Source: Oscillospiraceae bacterium
GTDB taxonomy: Bacteria; Bacillota; Clostridia; Oscillospirales; Ruminococcaceae
Reading direction: 5' to 3'
Assembly: GCA_017460955.1 (NCBI GenBank)
Contig: JAFTZY010000038.1
Coordinates: 1-64,000 of the forward strand
DNA: 64,000 bases
In this document: positions 55,819-64,000 of the stretch, one piece after another
How positions within the stretch are numbered: position 1 is the stretch's first letter
How the letters are laid out: each line of letters opens with the position of its first letter
Position numbers and translations under genes: made by a program
Notes under the pieces: generated by a model
Databases searched by the model: none
What the model was told of the DNA's origin: nothing
Seen by the model: the letters and a program-made list of their open reading frames with translations, nothing else

Positions 55819-57099
55819 ATGGTGATACTAATGAGAAAGAATCGTATTTATGCAGGGCTGCTGGCAGTTTCCCTGCTCTGTTCCCTGACAGCCTGCGGCA
55901 CACAGTCCGAGGCAAACGAGCCCGAGCCTGCTGCACAGGCACAGGTCAGCGAGGCAGATAACAGCGCTGCGGATGATGCAGGTGCCGATGATGCAGGTGC
56001 CGATGATGCAGATGAAGCCAATGCTGAGGATAAGAACTGCTGCGATGAGCCGAAGGACGACTGCTGCGCAGATGTCGCAGACTGCTGCGGCGATGCAGCC
56101 GATGCCGCTGCACTGACCGGTGAGCTTGAAAAAACGAGCTTTGAGATCGGTCACCTCAATTCCACGGCACACCTGCTGGTGTTCGTTGCCAAGGAGGAGG
56201 GCTATTTTGAAGAGGAGGGCCTCGATGCCACGCTCACGCTCTTCTCGAGCGCCGGTGAGCTTGCCACGGGTCTTGAATCCGGAAAGCTCGATGTGGCACT
56301 GATCGGCTCCGTGCCGTCCCTGACCTTCCAGAGCCAGGGCCATGACCTGACTATCTTCGGCGGTGCCATGACCAACGGCCACGGCTACGTCATCAAGAAG
56401 GAATTCACCGAGGGCACCGATGCCAAGGGCGTTGAGCTTCTCAAGGGCAGAAATGTTGCCTCCGTCAAGAACAGCGTACAGGATGCAGAGCTCCAGATCC
56501 TGCTGAAGAATGCCGACATCGCCATCGGTGAGGGCGAGGACGAGGTGAACATCGTTTACTTCGACAGCCAGAAGGATGCCTATGCAGCACTTGCCAATTC
56601 CACCATCGATGCAGCCTCCGTTTACTCCCCCTATGCTTCCCTTGCGGAATCCCAGGGCTACGAGATCGTATACCGCTGCTCCGAGGAGGAGGCACTGGAG
56701 AACCAGCCCTGCTGCCGTCAGGTCGCTTTCACCGAGAACCTGAACAGTGCGCCGAACGCCTTCGTTGCCTTCGAGCGTGCGCTCATCAAGGCATACAAGT
56801 TCTCCCAGGAGAATGAGGAAGGGACCATCAAGGATGTCAAGGCCTACATCGATATCGAGGAGGACCTCATCCGCACGGAGGTCTACGGCGGCTACGGTAC
56901 GTCCAATCCCGACCCCGACAAGCAGGGCACGGCCGCACTCAAGGACAGCATCGTTGCACTCGGCTACACCGAGGATTATGATATTGACAGCAAGTACAAC
57001 ACCGACGTTTACAGCAAGGCACTTGACAGCATCCTTGCAGAAAATCCGGATGACCCGATCTACAAGGGTCTCAAGGAGCATTTCGACCAGTACGAGTAA
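55819..57099 (+). CDS. Cys-rich solute-binding lipoprotein of a NitT/TauT-type importer
   Basis: The 426-residue product has a lipoprotein signal ending LTAC (Cys26). Residues 40-97 form an acidic, low-complexity spacer with three Cys-Cys pairs (74-75, 82-83, 89-90). The binding domain (about 103-426) has the SsuA/TauA-type start FEIGHLNSTAHLLVFVAKEEG and LESGKLDVALIGSVPS; another Cys pair occurs in ENQPCCRQV. Such proteins bind sulfonates, nitrate or thiamine precursors; here a sulfur compound or a metal complex is likely from context. The exact start is uncertain: ATG 55819, GTG 55822 or ATG 55831 are all possible, and all keep the signal peptide. First gene of the importer operon. Confidence 0.85.
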   Translation: MVILMRKNRIYAGLLAVSLLCSLTACGTQSEANEPEPAAQAQVSEADNSAADDAGADDAGADDADEANAEDKNCCDEPKDDCCADVADCCGDAADAAALTGELEKTSFEIGHLNSTAHLLVFVAKEEGYFEEEGLDATLTLFSSAGELATGLESGKLDVALIGSVPSLTFQSQGHDLTIFGGAMTNGHGYVIKKEFTEGTDAKGVELLKGRNVASVKNSVQDAELQILLKNADIAIGEGEDEVNIVYFDSQKDAYAALANSTIDAASVYSPYASLAESQGYEIVYRCSEEEALENQPCCRQVAFTENLNSAPNAFVAFERALIKAYKFSQENEEGTIKDVKAYIDIEEDLIRTEVYGGYGTSNPDPDKQGTAALKDSIVALGYTEDYDIDSKYNTDVYSKALDSILAENPDDPIYKGLKEHFDQYE

Positions 57100-57123
57100 G
57101 ACATTCATAGATCCATTCATGCA

Positions 57124-57155
57124 GTATCGCAAGGTCTTTTCAGAGCTTGCGATAC
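57124..57155 (+). other. Hairpin between binding-protein and ATPase genes
   Basis: GTATCGCAAG (57124-57133) pairs with CTTGCGATAC (57146-57155). It likely protects the upstream mRNA or partly terminates, so that binding protein is made in excess over the membrane parts. Confidence 0.6.
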
Positions 57156-57227
57156 TTGCTGGGTTACAGCCCGGCACCCGTTCCTACCGTTTTTTTACAA
57201 GCTAAGATTAACAGGAGTGTGATTTTC

Positions 57228-58061
57228 ATGAGCACAGCCGTACAGACGGTTCCAAAAATCGATATTCGTCATCTGACGGTCAATTATGCAGAAAAGAACA
57301 GGGAGTTCACCGCCCTGCGTGACGTGAGCTTCACTGTGGAGGAAGGCGAATTTGTCAGCATCATTGGTGCATCCGGCTGCGGCAAATCCACGCTCCTGAG
57401 CGTACTCGAGGGCCTGTACAGACAGGCCGGCGGCGAGATCACCATCGACGGTGAGCCCCTTACCGGTACGGGGACGGAGCGCGGAGTCGTATTCCAGCAC
57501 TACTCGCTCTTCCCGTGGATGACCACCCGGAACAACATCGCGTTCGGCATCGCACAGGTCCGCAAAGATCTGAGCCGCAAGGAGCGTTTGCAGATCGCGG
57601 ACACCTTCCTGGAGAAGGTGGGTCTCGGGGAATTCGGCAGCAAGTACCCTTCCCAGCTCTCGGGCGGCATGCAGCAGCGTGCGGCGATCGCAAGAGCCCT
57701 TGCAATGGACACACAGATCCTTCTGATGGACGAACCGTTCAGCGCCATTGATGCGAAGAACCGCATTGTGCTCCAGGAGCTGCTCCTGCATCTGTGGGAG
57801 GGCGACGGCACCGAGCCGCGCAAGACGGTGGTGTTCGTGACACACGACATTGATGAGGCGATCCTGCTCTCGGATAAGATCGTGGTGCTCACGGCCCATC
57901 CCGGTACGGTCGCTGAGATCATTCCCGTGCCCTTCGAGCGTCCGCGTGACCGTGCGGAGCTTGTCAAGACACCGGAATACGGCGCCTTCCGCAACCGTCT
58001 GCTCCATCTGTTCTACCAGGATATTGCCGAGCGTATCGGCGGAGAGGAGGTCATCCTATGA
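57228..58061 (+). CDS. ABC importer ATP-binding protein (SsuB/TauB type)
   Basis: The 277-residue ATPase has Walker A GASGCGKST, Q-loop VVFQHYSLFPWMT, signature LSGGMQQRAAIARAL, Walker B ILLMDEPFSAID and H-loop VTHDIDEAI. The PWMT after the Q-loop and the length are typical of nitrate/sulfonate/taurine importers. Start 57228 has AGGAG 9 nt upstream; the frame is open before it but that part contains the hairpin. Its stop overlaps the permease start by four bases. Confidence 0.93.
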   Translation: MSTAVQTVPKIDIRHLTVNYAEKNREFTALRDVSFTVEEGEFVSIIGASGCGKSTLLSVLEGLYRQAGGEITIDGEPLTGTGTERGVVFQHYSLFPWMTTRNNIAFGIAQVRKDLSRKERLQIADTFLEKVGLGEFGSKYPSQLSGGMQQRAAIARALAMDTQILLMDEPFSAIDAKNRIVLQELLLHLWEGDGTEPRKTVVFVTHDIDEAILLSDKIVVLTAHPGTVAEIIPVPFERPRDRAELVKTPEYGAFRNRLLHLFYQDIAERIGGEEVIL

Positions 58062-59032
58062 CAGCTACCGAAAGCGTCAGTTCGCCCGCGAAGGTCAGCG
58101 CCCCTGCGATCCCCGCAGCCAAGCGCTTTCTGCGGGTGACACATCTTCTGTTCCTTGCAACGCTGGGTGTACAGTTCCTTCCTGATCATGCGGGCATTAC
58201 CGACCCGCACACGGCCTGGCTCATTGGGTTCGTGCTCCTCCTGGAGGTCCTGACACTCGCGCTGACACCGGTCTTTAAAAAGAAGGAGAGTCTGAACCTC
58301 TTCCTGGATGTGATCGGCTTTATTTTCGGATTTCTCCTGCTCTGGACGCTTCTGACCGCCAAGCTCTCCCTGCTGCCGACGGCACTCTTCCCGCCCTTCG
58401 GGAAGGTTCTCTCGCAGTTCTGGGAGGATGCGCCCAAGATCCTTGTCAACATCAAGAGCTCCGTGGGCATCATCCTGCAGGGCTTCCTGCTGGCGATCGT
58501 GACCGCCATCCCGATCGGGCTGTTCCTTGGCTGGAACGCAAGACTCGGCAGTGCGGCCATGTATCTTTCCAAATTCTTCAGCTCCATCCCGCCCATCGTC
58601 TATATTCCCTACGGCATCGCCCTTCTGCCGAGCTTCCGCAGCGTATCGGTGTTTGTGATCTTCCTGGCCTCCTTCTGGCCGACCTTCGCCGGTACGATGA
58701 GCGGTGTGCTCAATGTGGACCAGCGTATCCTGGATTCCGCCAAGGTGCTGGGTGTCAGCCGTCCGACGATGCTCAGCCGCGTGATCCTGCCGGCCTCGCT
58801 GCCGCAGATCTTCCTCGGCTGCAACCAGGGACTGTCCGTCAGCTTCATCCTGCTCACCTCCGCAGAGATGATCGGCGCCCGGGACGGCATGGGCTACTAC
58901 GTCAAGTACTACTCCGATTTCGGTGACTACACCCGCACCATCGCAGGTCTGCTTGTGATCGGTATCGTGGTCATCGGCGTGACCTTCCTCATGGGGAAGC
59001 TGCAGGGATACCTCCTGCGGTGGAAAAGATAA
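58058..59032 (+). CDS. ABC importer permease (SsuC/TauC type)
   Basis: The 324-residue permease has about seven to eight membrane helices. The EAA-type loop that docks the ATPase is seen in LDSAKVLGVSRPTMLSRVIL followed by PASLPQIFLG. It is longer than usual permeases of this class (about 250-280) owing to two extra helices at the N-terminus (residues 25-80). ATGA overlap couples it to the ATPase gene. It ends the operon at a strong terminator. Confidence 0.92.
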   Translation: MTATESVSSPAKVSAPAIPAAKRFLRVTHLLFLATLGVQFLPDHAGITDPHTAWLIGFVLLLEVLTLALTPVFKKKESLNLFLDVIGFIFGFLLLWTLLTAKLSLLPTALFPPFGKVLSQFWEDAPKILVNIKSSVGIILQGFLLAIVTAIPIGLFLGWNARLGSAAMYLSKFFSSIPPIVYIPYGIALLPSFRSVSVFVIFLASFWPTFAGTMSGVLNVDQRILDSAKVLGVSRPTMLSRVILPASLPQIFLGCNQGLSVSFILLTSAEMIGARDGMGYYVKYYSDFGDYTRTIAGLLVIGIVVIGVTFLMGKLQGYLLRWKR

Positions 59033-59036
59033 GAAA

Positions 59037-59068
59037 AAACTGCAAGGCTTCGGCCTTGCAGTTTTTTG
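59037..59068. terminator. Strong shared terminator
   Basis: AACTGCAAGGC-TTCG-GCCTTGCAGTT with a T run forms a tetraloop hairpin between the permease gene and the convergent lipoprotein gene. Confidence 0.95.
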
Positions 59069-59070
59069 TG

Positions 59071-61317
59071 TCATCCCTGCTCCGACAGATACAGGCTCAC
59101 GCGGCTCTGGATCTGGGCGGCGGCGGCATCGGCGGTGGTATCGCCGGCAAAATACCGCTCTGCTTCCTCGGCGATGATCGCCGTCACGGCAGTATCGACC
59201 TGCTCCCACTGCGTCAGGCCCTCCGTATAGGCAAGCAGTGCCTCCATCTCCTCCTCACTTGCATTGCCGCTGCCCGGATGCACGCCGACGGTGGCGGCCT
59301 TGAGCGCATTCCCGAAGGGCTCGCGCATCAGGGGCAGGCTGTTGTTGTCCCGGAAGGAATCCTGGCACATCCGGCTCTGCTGCTGCGAGGACAGCTCCTG
59401 CATGATGAACTCCCACACGCCTTCCGTCTGATCCGACCGGGAGGTCAGGGCGATGGTGTAATTCATCCGGTAGCGTCCGCCGTTGCCGTTGGGATCCGGA
59501 AATCCCACGAAGGTCACATCCGCCCGGCGGAAGATGCCGGCCTTCATGTCGTGATACACGATCGGCTTGTCGATCGTCATCCGCGACAGGAGCGTATGGT
59601 CCTCCCCGTAGGCCCACTCGAGCTGGTCCCAGTAGTCCTGCTGTGAGGCGTAGCGCTCCTCGGCCGTTTTGAGCGATCCGATGAGTGTCAGGAGCCCCGC
59701 GAAGCTCCCGTCATCGAAATGGCAGGTCATGGTGTCCCGGTCGATGTACGCGCCCTGTCCGCCCAGGAGGAAGCTGTATTCCAGATCCTCCCGGGAAGCC
59801 GCCGGCAGGATCTCCATCCCCTCGGGAACGGATTCGAGCATGGTCAGATACTCCGCCGGTGTGCGCCCCTCCTGCTCCCCAACGAACTCCGTCTTGGCAC
59901 AGGCGGTCTCAATGAGGAACGAAAAGCCGATCTGGTGGAGCTGTCCCTTGTATTTCAGCCCGTCGAGGATGTTCATAAAATAGGCACTTTCGTCAAAGCG
60001 CTCCTCCTCCTCGAGCATCGGCCACAGGTCCGTCAGAAGTCCCTTGTTGGCAAGCTGCTGCACGGGCAGTCCGTCCATGCACAGGATATCCGGCACGGTC
60101 CCGGCAAGGAGGTCATCGGTCAGGGCATCGTAGGTCTCCTGCGTGATATAGTAGTTCTTACCGCTCATGCCATAGCGCTGCTCCATGGAAAGCCCGGATC
60201 CCGGTACGCTCTCCCCGGTATCCCAGGTACTGATCTTCGCGCCCCTTGCGTAATCCTTGACAAAAATGCGGTAATCGCTCTGCTCATGGTTGAAGCGGCA
60301 GACATCCTGCAAAAGCGCCGGTGCCAGATCCACCCCGGCAAGAGTGATGTACTGCACGCCCTGCGACTCCTCCTGCGTGCGGGGACGCAGACGGTAATAG
60401 CTTGAGGTATAGCCGGTATCCGGCGAGAAGTAGCCGATCAGGAAGGTCCCGTCCGGCAAGGTATATGACCTGAAAACATCCCCGAACAGGTCGGAGTTGA
60501 CATAGTCCACCAGCAGCTGCGTCTCCCCCTCGGCACTGACCCCGTAGATGCCGTCCGCCGAGTAGTACAGCTCGTATTCATTGCCGTCCATGAGCGCATG
60601 GACCCCCTCCGGGAGCATCCCCTCGACGGGCTGTGCGGTCATTGCCTGTGCATCGAGCCGGTAGAGGTTTCCCCCGCCCATGAGCGCATACACATCCCCG
60701 GATGCCCCCGTCACGACCGTTTCACACCAGTAGCTGTCCATGTCGATCGTGCCCTTGAAGGCAAGGTCGTCATCGAGCACACAGAGCGTCTGGGAGCCCT
60801 CCTCATCGGTGAGAAAGACGAACCAGTTCCCCTCCCCATCCATCCGCATCTGCCCCATCAGGATCCCCTCCGGGACGCTGTCGGGAAAGGGAATGCTTTC
60901 GGCAAGGGTCAGATCGTCGTTGTAGATTTCCATGACGCGCTGCTTGCCGTCATAGACATTGGTCCCCCGCTTGCGGTCGGTCGCCACATTATAGATCGCG
61001 CACAGCCTGCCGTCGGGGAGGGTCGCAGCGCATACGCTCTCGTTCTGCTGCTCCTTCTCAAACTGCTCGTAGCTGCCGTCCTCCGGGTGGTACAGATACA
61101 TCCGGACATCATAGTATTTATGATAGTACTCCATGACCACACCCTTGGGGGTCACCGCGACCGGATCGACCCGGATCCCGTTCATATCCACGGGCTCGGC
61201 CACATAGGACTGTGTGAGATCGACCTCGAGCGTTGCCCCCGTGCGCCGCTCACATCCGGCGCTCATACCGGACACGAGCAGGGCCGCTGTGAGCAAAGAA
61301 AGCCATCGTAATTTCAT
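59071..61317 (-). CDS. Lipoprotein with propeller-like N-terminus and solute-binding C-terminus
   Basis: The 748-residue product has a lipoprotein signal ending MSAGC. Residues 40-360 show repeated strand blocks (GNWFVFLTDEEGSQTLCVLD, later GDVYALMGGGNLYRLD) that look like a beta-propeller. Residues about 400-748 resemble a family 1 extracellular solute-binding protein (DILCMDGLPVQQLANKGLLT, later GVWEFIMQELSS). Binding proteins of this fused kind occur in Firmicutes beside sugar systems, but no ABC permease is near. The ligand is unknown. Start 61317 has GGAGGG about 9 nt upstream; earlier codons lie in the leader. Monocistronic. Confidence 0.8.
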   Translation of the reverse strand: MKLRWLSLLTAALLVSGMSAGCERRTGATLEVDLTQSYVAEPVDMNGIRVDPVAVTPKGVVMEYYHKYYDVRMYLYHPEDGSYEQFEKEQQNESVCAATLPDGRLCAIYNVATDRKRGTNVYDGKQRVMEIYNDDLTLAESIPFPDSVPEGILMGQMRMDGEGNWFVFLTDEEGSQTLCVLDDDLAFKGTIDMDSYWCETVVTGASGDVYALMGGGNLYRLDAQAMTAQPVEGMLPEGVHALMDGNEYELYYSADGIYGVSAEGETQLLVDYVNSDLFGDVFRSYTLPDGTFLIGYFSPDTGYTSSYYRLRPRTQEESQGVQYITLAGVDLAPALLQDVCRFNHEQSDYRIFVKDYARGAKISTWDTGESVPGSGLSMEQRYGMSGKNYYITQETYDALTDDLLAGTVPDILCMDGLPVQQLANKGLLTDLWPMLEEEERFDESAYFMNILDGLKYKGQLHQIGFSFLIETACAKTEFVGEQEGRTPAEYLTMLESVPEGMEILPAASREDLEYSFLLGGQGAYIDRDTMTCHFDDGSFAGLLTLIGSLKTAEERYASQQDYWDQLEWAYGEDHTLLSRMTIDKPIVYHDMKAGIFRRADVTFVGFPDPNGNGGRYRMNYTIALTSRSDQTEGVWEFIMQELSSQQQSRMCQDSFRDNNSLPLMREPFGNALKAATVGVHPGSGNASEEEMEALLAYTEGLTQWEQVDTAVTAIIAEEAERYFAGDTTADAAAAQIQSRVSLYLSEQG

Positions 61318-61553
61318 ATGTTTTCCCTCCATCCTTCTCCCCTTGACCGGGGCTCTACTCCCTATACACACAGGGCAGCAGATTCCTGACAGAAATGCAG
61401 ATTTTTTGCACAGAATCGGCAGGATGCACACATGTCCACAGGAGAATTTGTGCATTTTAGCAGAGCTTCCCCGGCGGCACACAGAAACGATGCTTCAATT
61501 TCTTCCATTTGCCGCCGCTATGGCAAAATGGGTATTTTTCTGCCGTGCGGGAC

Positions 61554-61582
61554 TTGCAATCTCCCGCAAAAAATGCTATAAT
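61554..61582 (+). promoter_or_regulatory. Promoter of the MoxR-DUF58 cluster
   Basis: TTGCAA (61554-61559) and TATAAT (61577-61582) have a 17-bp spacer. The rest of the 320-bp gap 61318-61639 holds no recognised gene, and no clear promoter was seen for the leftward lipoprotein gene. Confidence 0.85.
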
Positions 61583-61639
61583 AGTAGGGTGCAGCAAAAC
61601 TGCTGCCAAGTATTTGTACTGATATGAGAGGGATCCGCT

Positions 61640-62638
61640 ATGTCTTTCACCCGCAATGCAAAAACCATGCCCCTTCGTCCCGCACGCATCCAGGTGCGTC
61701 AGCCCGTGGTACATGACCTCATCATGGAGATCCAGAAGGCCGTGTGCGGCAAGAATGAGATCATCTTCAAGGTGCTGCTGGCGATCTTAGCGGGCGGGCA
61801 TATCCTTCTGGAGGATATGCCGGGCGTGGGCAAGACCACGCTCGCGCTGGCACTTTCCAGGAGCCTGGCGCTGTCCTGCAAGCGCATCCAGTTCACGCCG
61901 GATGTCCTGCCGACGGATGTGACGGGCTTTACGGTGTACCAGGGTGCCGGGAAGGATTTTGAATTCCGGGAGGGCGCGGCCTTCTGCAACCTCCTGCTGG
62001 CCGACGAGATCAACCGCACCTCCAGCAAGACGCAGTCGGCACTCCTCGAGCTGATGGAGGAGGGCGCTGTCACCATCGACGGCGTGACCCATCCCCTGCC
62101 GGATCCCCACATTGTCATTGCCACCCAGAACCCCATCCACTGCGTCGGCACGCAGAAGCTCCCCGAGTCCCAGCTCGACCGCTTCCTGCTCCGGCTGTCC
62201 ATGGGCTACCCCTCGAGCGAACAGGAGATCGCCCTGCTCAAGGCAAGGGAGCAGTCGAATCCCCTCGATGACGTGGTGCAGAAGGCCGATGCACGCGCCC
62301 TCCTTGCCATGCGCCGGGCGGTCAGTGAGGTCTATGTGAGCGATGACATTTACGGCTACATCGTAGCGCTGACGAACGCCACGCGCTCCCATGCCAAGCT
62401 CCGGCTCGGCATCAGTCCCCGCGGCTCGCTCGCGCTCATGCAGACGGCAAGGGCATGTGCCTTTGCACAGGGGCGGGATTATGTCCTGCCCGATGACGTG
62501 ACGTACATCTGTGCGGATGTGTTTTGCCACCGCCTGATGCTGCGCGGCAGTGACGAGGATGCCGGAGGTGCGGCACAGGCTGTTGTGCAGGAGATCCTCG
62601 AGCAGGTGCCCGTCCCGCACACGGAGCCGGAACGATGA
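61640..62638 (+). CDS. MoxR-family AAA+ ATPase
   Basis: The 332-residue ATPase has Walker A EDMPGVGKTTLA, Walker B LLLADEINRTSSKTQSALLE, sensor 1 IATQNPI and the arginine finger region ESQLDRFLLRLSMGYP. MoxR proteins act as chaperones for vWA-type or other partners. With DUF58 and a transglutaminase-like membrane protein it forms a common conserved cluster, for which a cell-envelope role is suspected. GAGAGGG precedes the ATG. The next gene overlaps its end. Confidence 0.94.
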   Translation: MSFTRNAKTMPLRPARIQVRQPVVHDLIMEIQKAVCGKNEIIFKVLLAILAGGHILLEDMPGVGKTTLALALSRSLALSCKRIQFTPDVLPTDVTGFTVYQGAGKDFEFREGAAFCNLLLADEINRTSSKTQSALLELMEEGAVTIDGVTHPLPDPHIVIATQNPIHCVGTQKLPESQLDRFLLRLSMGYPSSEQEIALLKAREQSNPLDDVVQKADARALLAMRRAVSEVYVSDDIYGYIVALTNATRSHAKLRLGISPRGSLALMQTARACAFAQGRDYVLPDDVTYICADVFCHRLMLRGSDEDAGGAAQAVVQEILEQVPVPHTEPER

Positions 62639-63792
62639 TCGGTGCTGTACTTGTCTATGCGCTGGTGCTCGTCTGCCTTGCTGTATTCTATGTGCTGTAC
62701 ACGGATTCGTTTGCGCTCATCATGCTCGTGTGCCTGCTCGTGCTGCCGCTCCTTTTGCGGCTGTGGGTGCGGCTCGCATGCCGCAGGGCGCGATGCTCCC
62801 TGACAAGCAGTATACAGGCGTGTACACAGGGAGAGAGTATTCCCGTCACGCTCAGTGTGGCGTATCCGGGGCTGCTCTTTCTGCCAAGGGTCCAGGCCGC
62901 CGTGCGTGTCCAGCATGCCTTCAGCAATACCCCGGAGGTACTGCAGCTGCGTTTCCCGCTGCACGGGCGCAATACCACAAGGCTCACCTTCCATGTGCGT
63001 GCCGGGTACTGCGGTGCGGTGCGCATCCGCCTGACAGGCGTCCGCGGGTACGATCCGCTGCTCCTGAGCCGTGCAAGGCTCCGGACGGTGCTCCCGCAGA
63101 CGGATGTCATCATCCTGCCAAAGCCCGTTCCCGTGGAGCTCACCCGTGCGGCCCGTCCCGTGTACGCCCCGGACAGTGACCGCTATGCTGCACAGCCCGG
63201 GGATGACCCGTCGGAGATCTATCGGATCCGGGAATACCAGCCCGGCGATCCGGTCGGACGCATCCACTGGAAGCTCACGGCCAGGACCGGCACCCCCTAC
63301 CTCAAGGAGCTCGGCTACCCGGTGGAGGCATGCTGCCTGCTCCTGGTGCAGGCATCCCGGGAGGGGGACAGCGGGAGCCTGCAAAGCCTTGAAATGCTCA
63401 TGACGCTGGCCTATTCCCTGCCCCTGGCGCTCCTGCGCGCCGGGGAGCCCTTCCGCCTGGCCTGGTTCGATACGGACGGTGTGCTCCGGGAGCGCACGGC
63501 TTCGGAGGAGGGGGCACTCGCGCTCCTCTTCCGGGAGATCTACGAGAGCATCCGCACGGATGCCGTTCCGGTACACGCGGTCAGGGAGGGCTTCACCGGG
63601 CGGGAATTCTCCAGCGCCGTGCTCCTGACCAATGACAGCACCTGTGCGCTCCTGCCGCAGTGGGAGCAGGTCCTCCCCGCCAACGAGCGCACCTGTGTGC
63701 TCGTGACACGGGAGGAGGCGCCCGTGTCCGATACGGTGCGCATTCTGACTGCCGCGCCGGACCGTGCGCCCGTCATCAATCTGATCGTGTGA
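62635..63792 (+). CDS. DUF58 domain membrane protein
   Basis: The 385-residue protein begins with two membrane helices (about residues 2-20 and 24-46). A beta-sandwich-like part follows, then the DUF58 signature: IREYQPGDPVGRIHWKLTAR with the invariant Asp-Pro and Ile-His-Trp. It is followed by a degenerate vWA-like fold. It is the usual partner of MoxR ATPases. ATGA overlap with the MoxR gene shows coupling. Confidence 0.92.
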   Translation: MIGAVLVYALVLVCLAVFYVLYTDSFALIMLVCLLVLPLLLRLWVRLACRRARCSLTSSIQACTQGESIPVTLSVAYPGLLFLPRVQAAVRVQHAFSNTPEVLQLRFPLHGRNTTRLTFHVRAGYCGAVRIRLTGVRGYDPLLLSRARLRTVLPQTDVIILPKPVPVELTRAARPVYAPDSDRYAAQPGDDPSEIYRIREYQPGDPVGRIHWKLTARTGTPYLKELGYPVEACCLLLVQASREGDSGSLQSLEMLMTLAYSLPLALLRAGEPFRLAWFDTDGVLRERTASEEGALALLFREIYESIRTDAVPVHAVREGFTGREFSSAVLLTNDSTCALLPQWEQVLPANERTCVLVTREEAPVSDTVRILTAAPDRAPVINLIV

Positions 63793-63801
63793 GGGATGTC
63801 C

Positions 63802-64000
63802 ATGAAGCAGCAAGCTTCACTGCCCGAGAGCGGCATACAAATTGAAAATACGCTTTCCATGGGCCTTCAGCGAAAGCCCCGGGCGGACATCGGCTGGTTC
63901 CCCGTGGTCCTGGCCGTGCTCGGACTGATCGGCAGTGTCTTTACCTTCCTGTCCATGTTCGGCCCTCTCTACCTGCCCATGCCCGTCTACTACTGCTGCG
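63802..64000 (+). CDS. Start of a membrane protein, probably transglutaminase-like, cut by the window end
   Basis: The first 66 codons are present, with GAGGG 6 nt before the ATG. A polar start is followed by a hydrophobic helix (about residues 33-54, FPVVLAVLGLIGSVFTFLSM). Third position behind MoxR and DUF58 is commonly taken by a TgpA-like protein with membrane helices and a transglutaminase domain; nothing of that domain is visible yet. The family call is from context only. Confidence 0.55.
   Translation, partial: MKQQASLPESGIQIENTLSMGLQRKPRADIGWFPVVLAVLGLIGSVFTFLSMFGPLYLPMPVYYCC

Overview
The window looks like the chromosome of an anaerobic, fermentative gut or rumen Firmicute close to Ruminococcus (Oscillospiraceae). 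The evidence is four secreted proteins with dockerin modules (a cellulosome trait), a trimeric NAD-linked [FeFe] hydrogenase with its maturase HydE, a ferredoxin-dependent 2-oxoacid oxidoreductase, CotF-like spore-coat genes, and GC-rich coding DNA with AGGAGG ribosome sites and sigma-A promoters that nearly all have a 17-bp spacer. The assignment is inferred from gene content; no rRNA or tRNA gene was recognised.

Layout. 1-1.8 kb: AT-richer remnant of a mobile element (end of an HxlR regulator, an HTH fragment, a decayed large serine recombinase). 2-9.4 kb: LtrA-like membrane protein, a vWA/binding-protein fusion with its partner, a GNAT enzyme and a frameshifted glycosyltransferase, a small alarmone synthetase, enolase. 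9.6-14.8 kb: hydrogenase operon hydCBA (read leftward) with two possible redox operators, then a Cys-containing Ala/Pro-rich protein. 14.9-18.7 kb: dCMP deaminase, trmB and a GH59-like hydrolase. 19-29 kb: dockerin/BspA-repeat lipoprotein, nadE, GH43-CBM13-dockerin enzyme, CotF-like genes, sugar acetyltransferase, dockerin cysteine peptidase-like protein. 29-39 kb: zinc-ribbon membrane protein, PHP phosphatase, penicillin-binding-like serine hydrolase next to an ABC exporter trio, pyrE, AraC regulator, dockerin M6 protease. 39-43.8 kb: hydE, c-di-GMP phosphodiesterase, trpB2, a 32-residue DUF3789-like protein.

The most interesting part is 43.8-59.0 kb. Four consecutive transcription units (gshA-amidase; 2-oxoacid:ferredoxin oxidoreductase-aminotransferase-amidohydrolase; CoA ligase-methyltransferase-mccB-mccA; ABC transporter) each start with a TATAG-N7-CTATA-like box. 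In three of them the box centre is exactly 54 nt upstream of the first base of the -10 hexamer, and in the gshA promoter it is within 1 nt. This geometry is that of a LysR-type activator and the sequence matches the MET-box known from streptococcal MtaR/MetR. I therefore read the 15 kb as one sulfur/methionine regulon: uptake of a sulfur compound, cysteine and homocysteine interconversion (mccA/mccB), gamma-glutamylcysteine formation and probable hydrolysis, and transamination plus ferredoxin-linked oxidation of a 2-oxoacid, whose electrons could be discharged by the hydrogenase. No regulator gene for it lies in the window.

59-64 kb: a propeller/binding-protein lipoprotein, then a MoxR-DUF58 cluster running off the end into a membrane protein.
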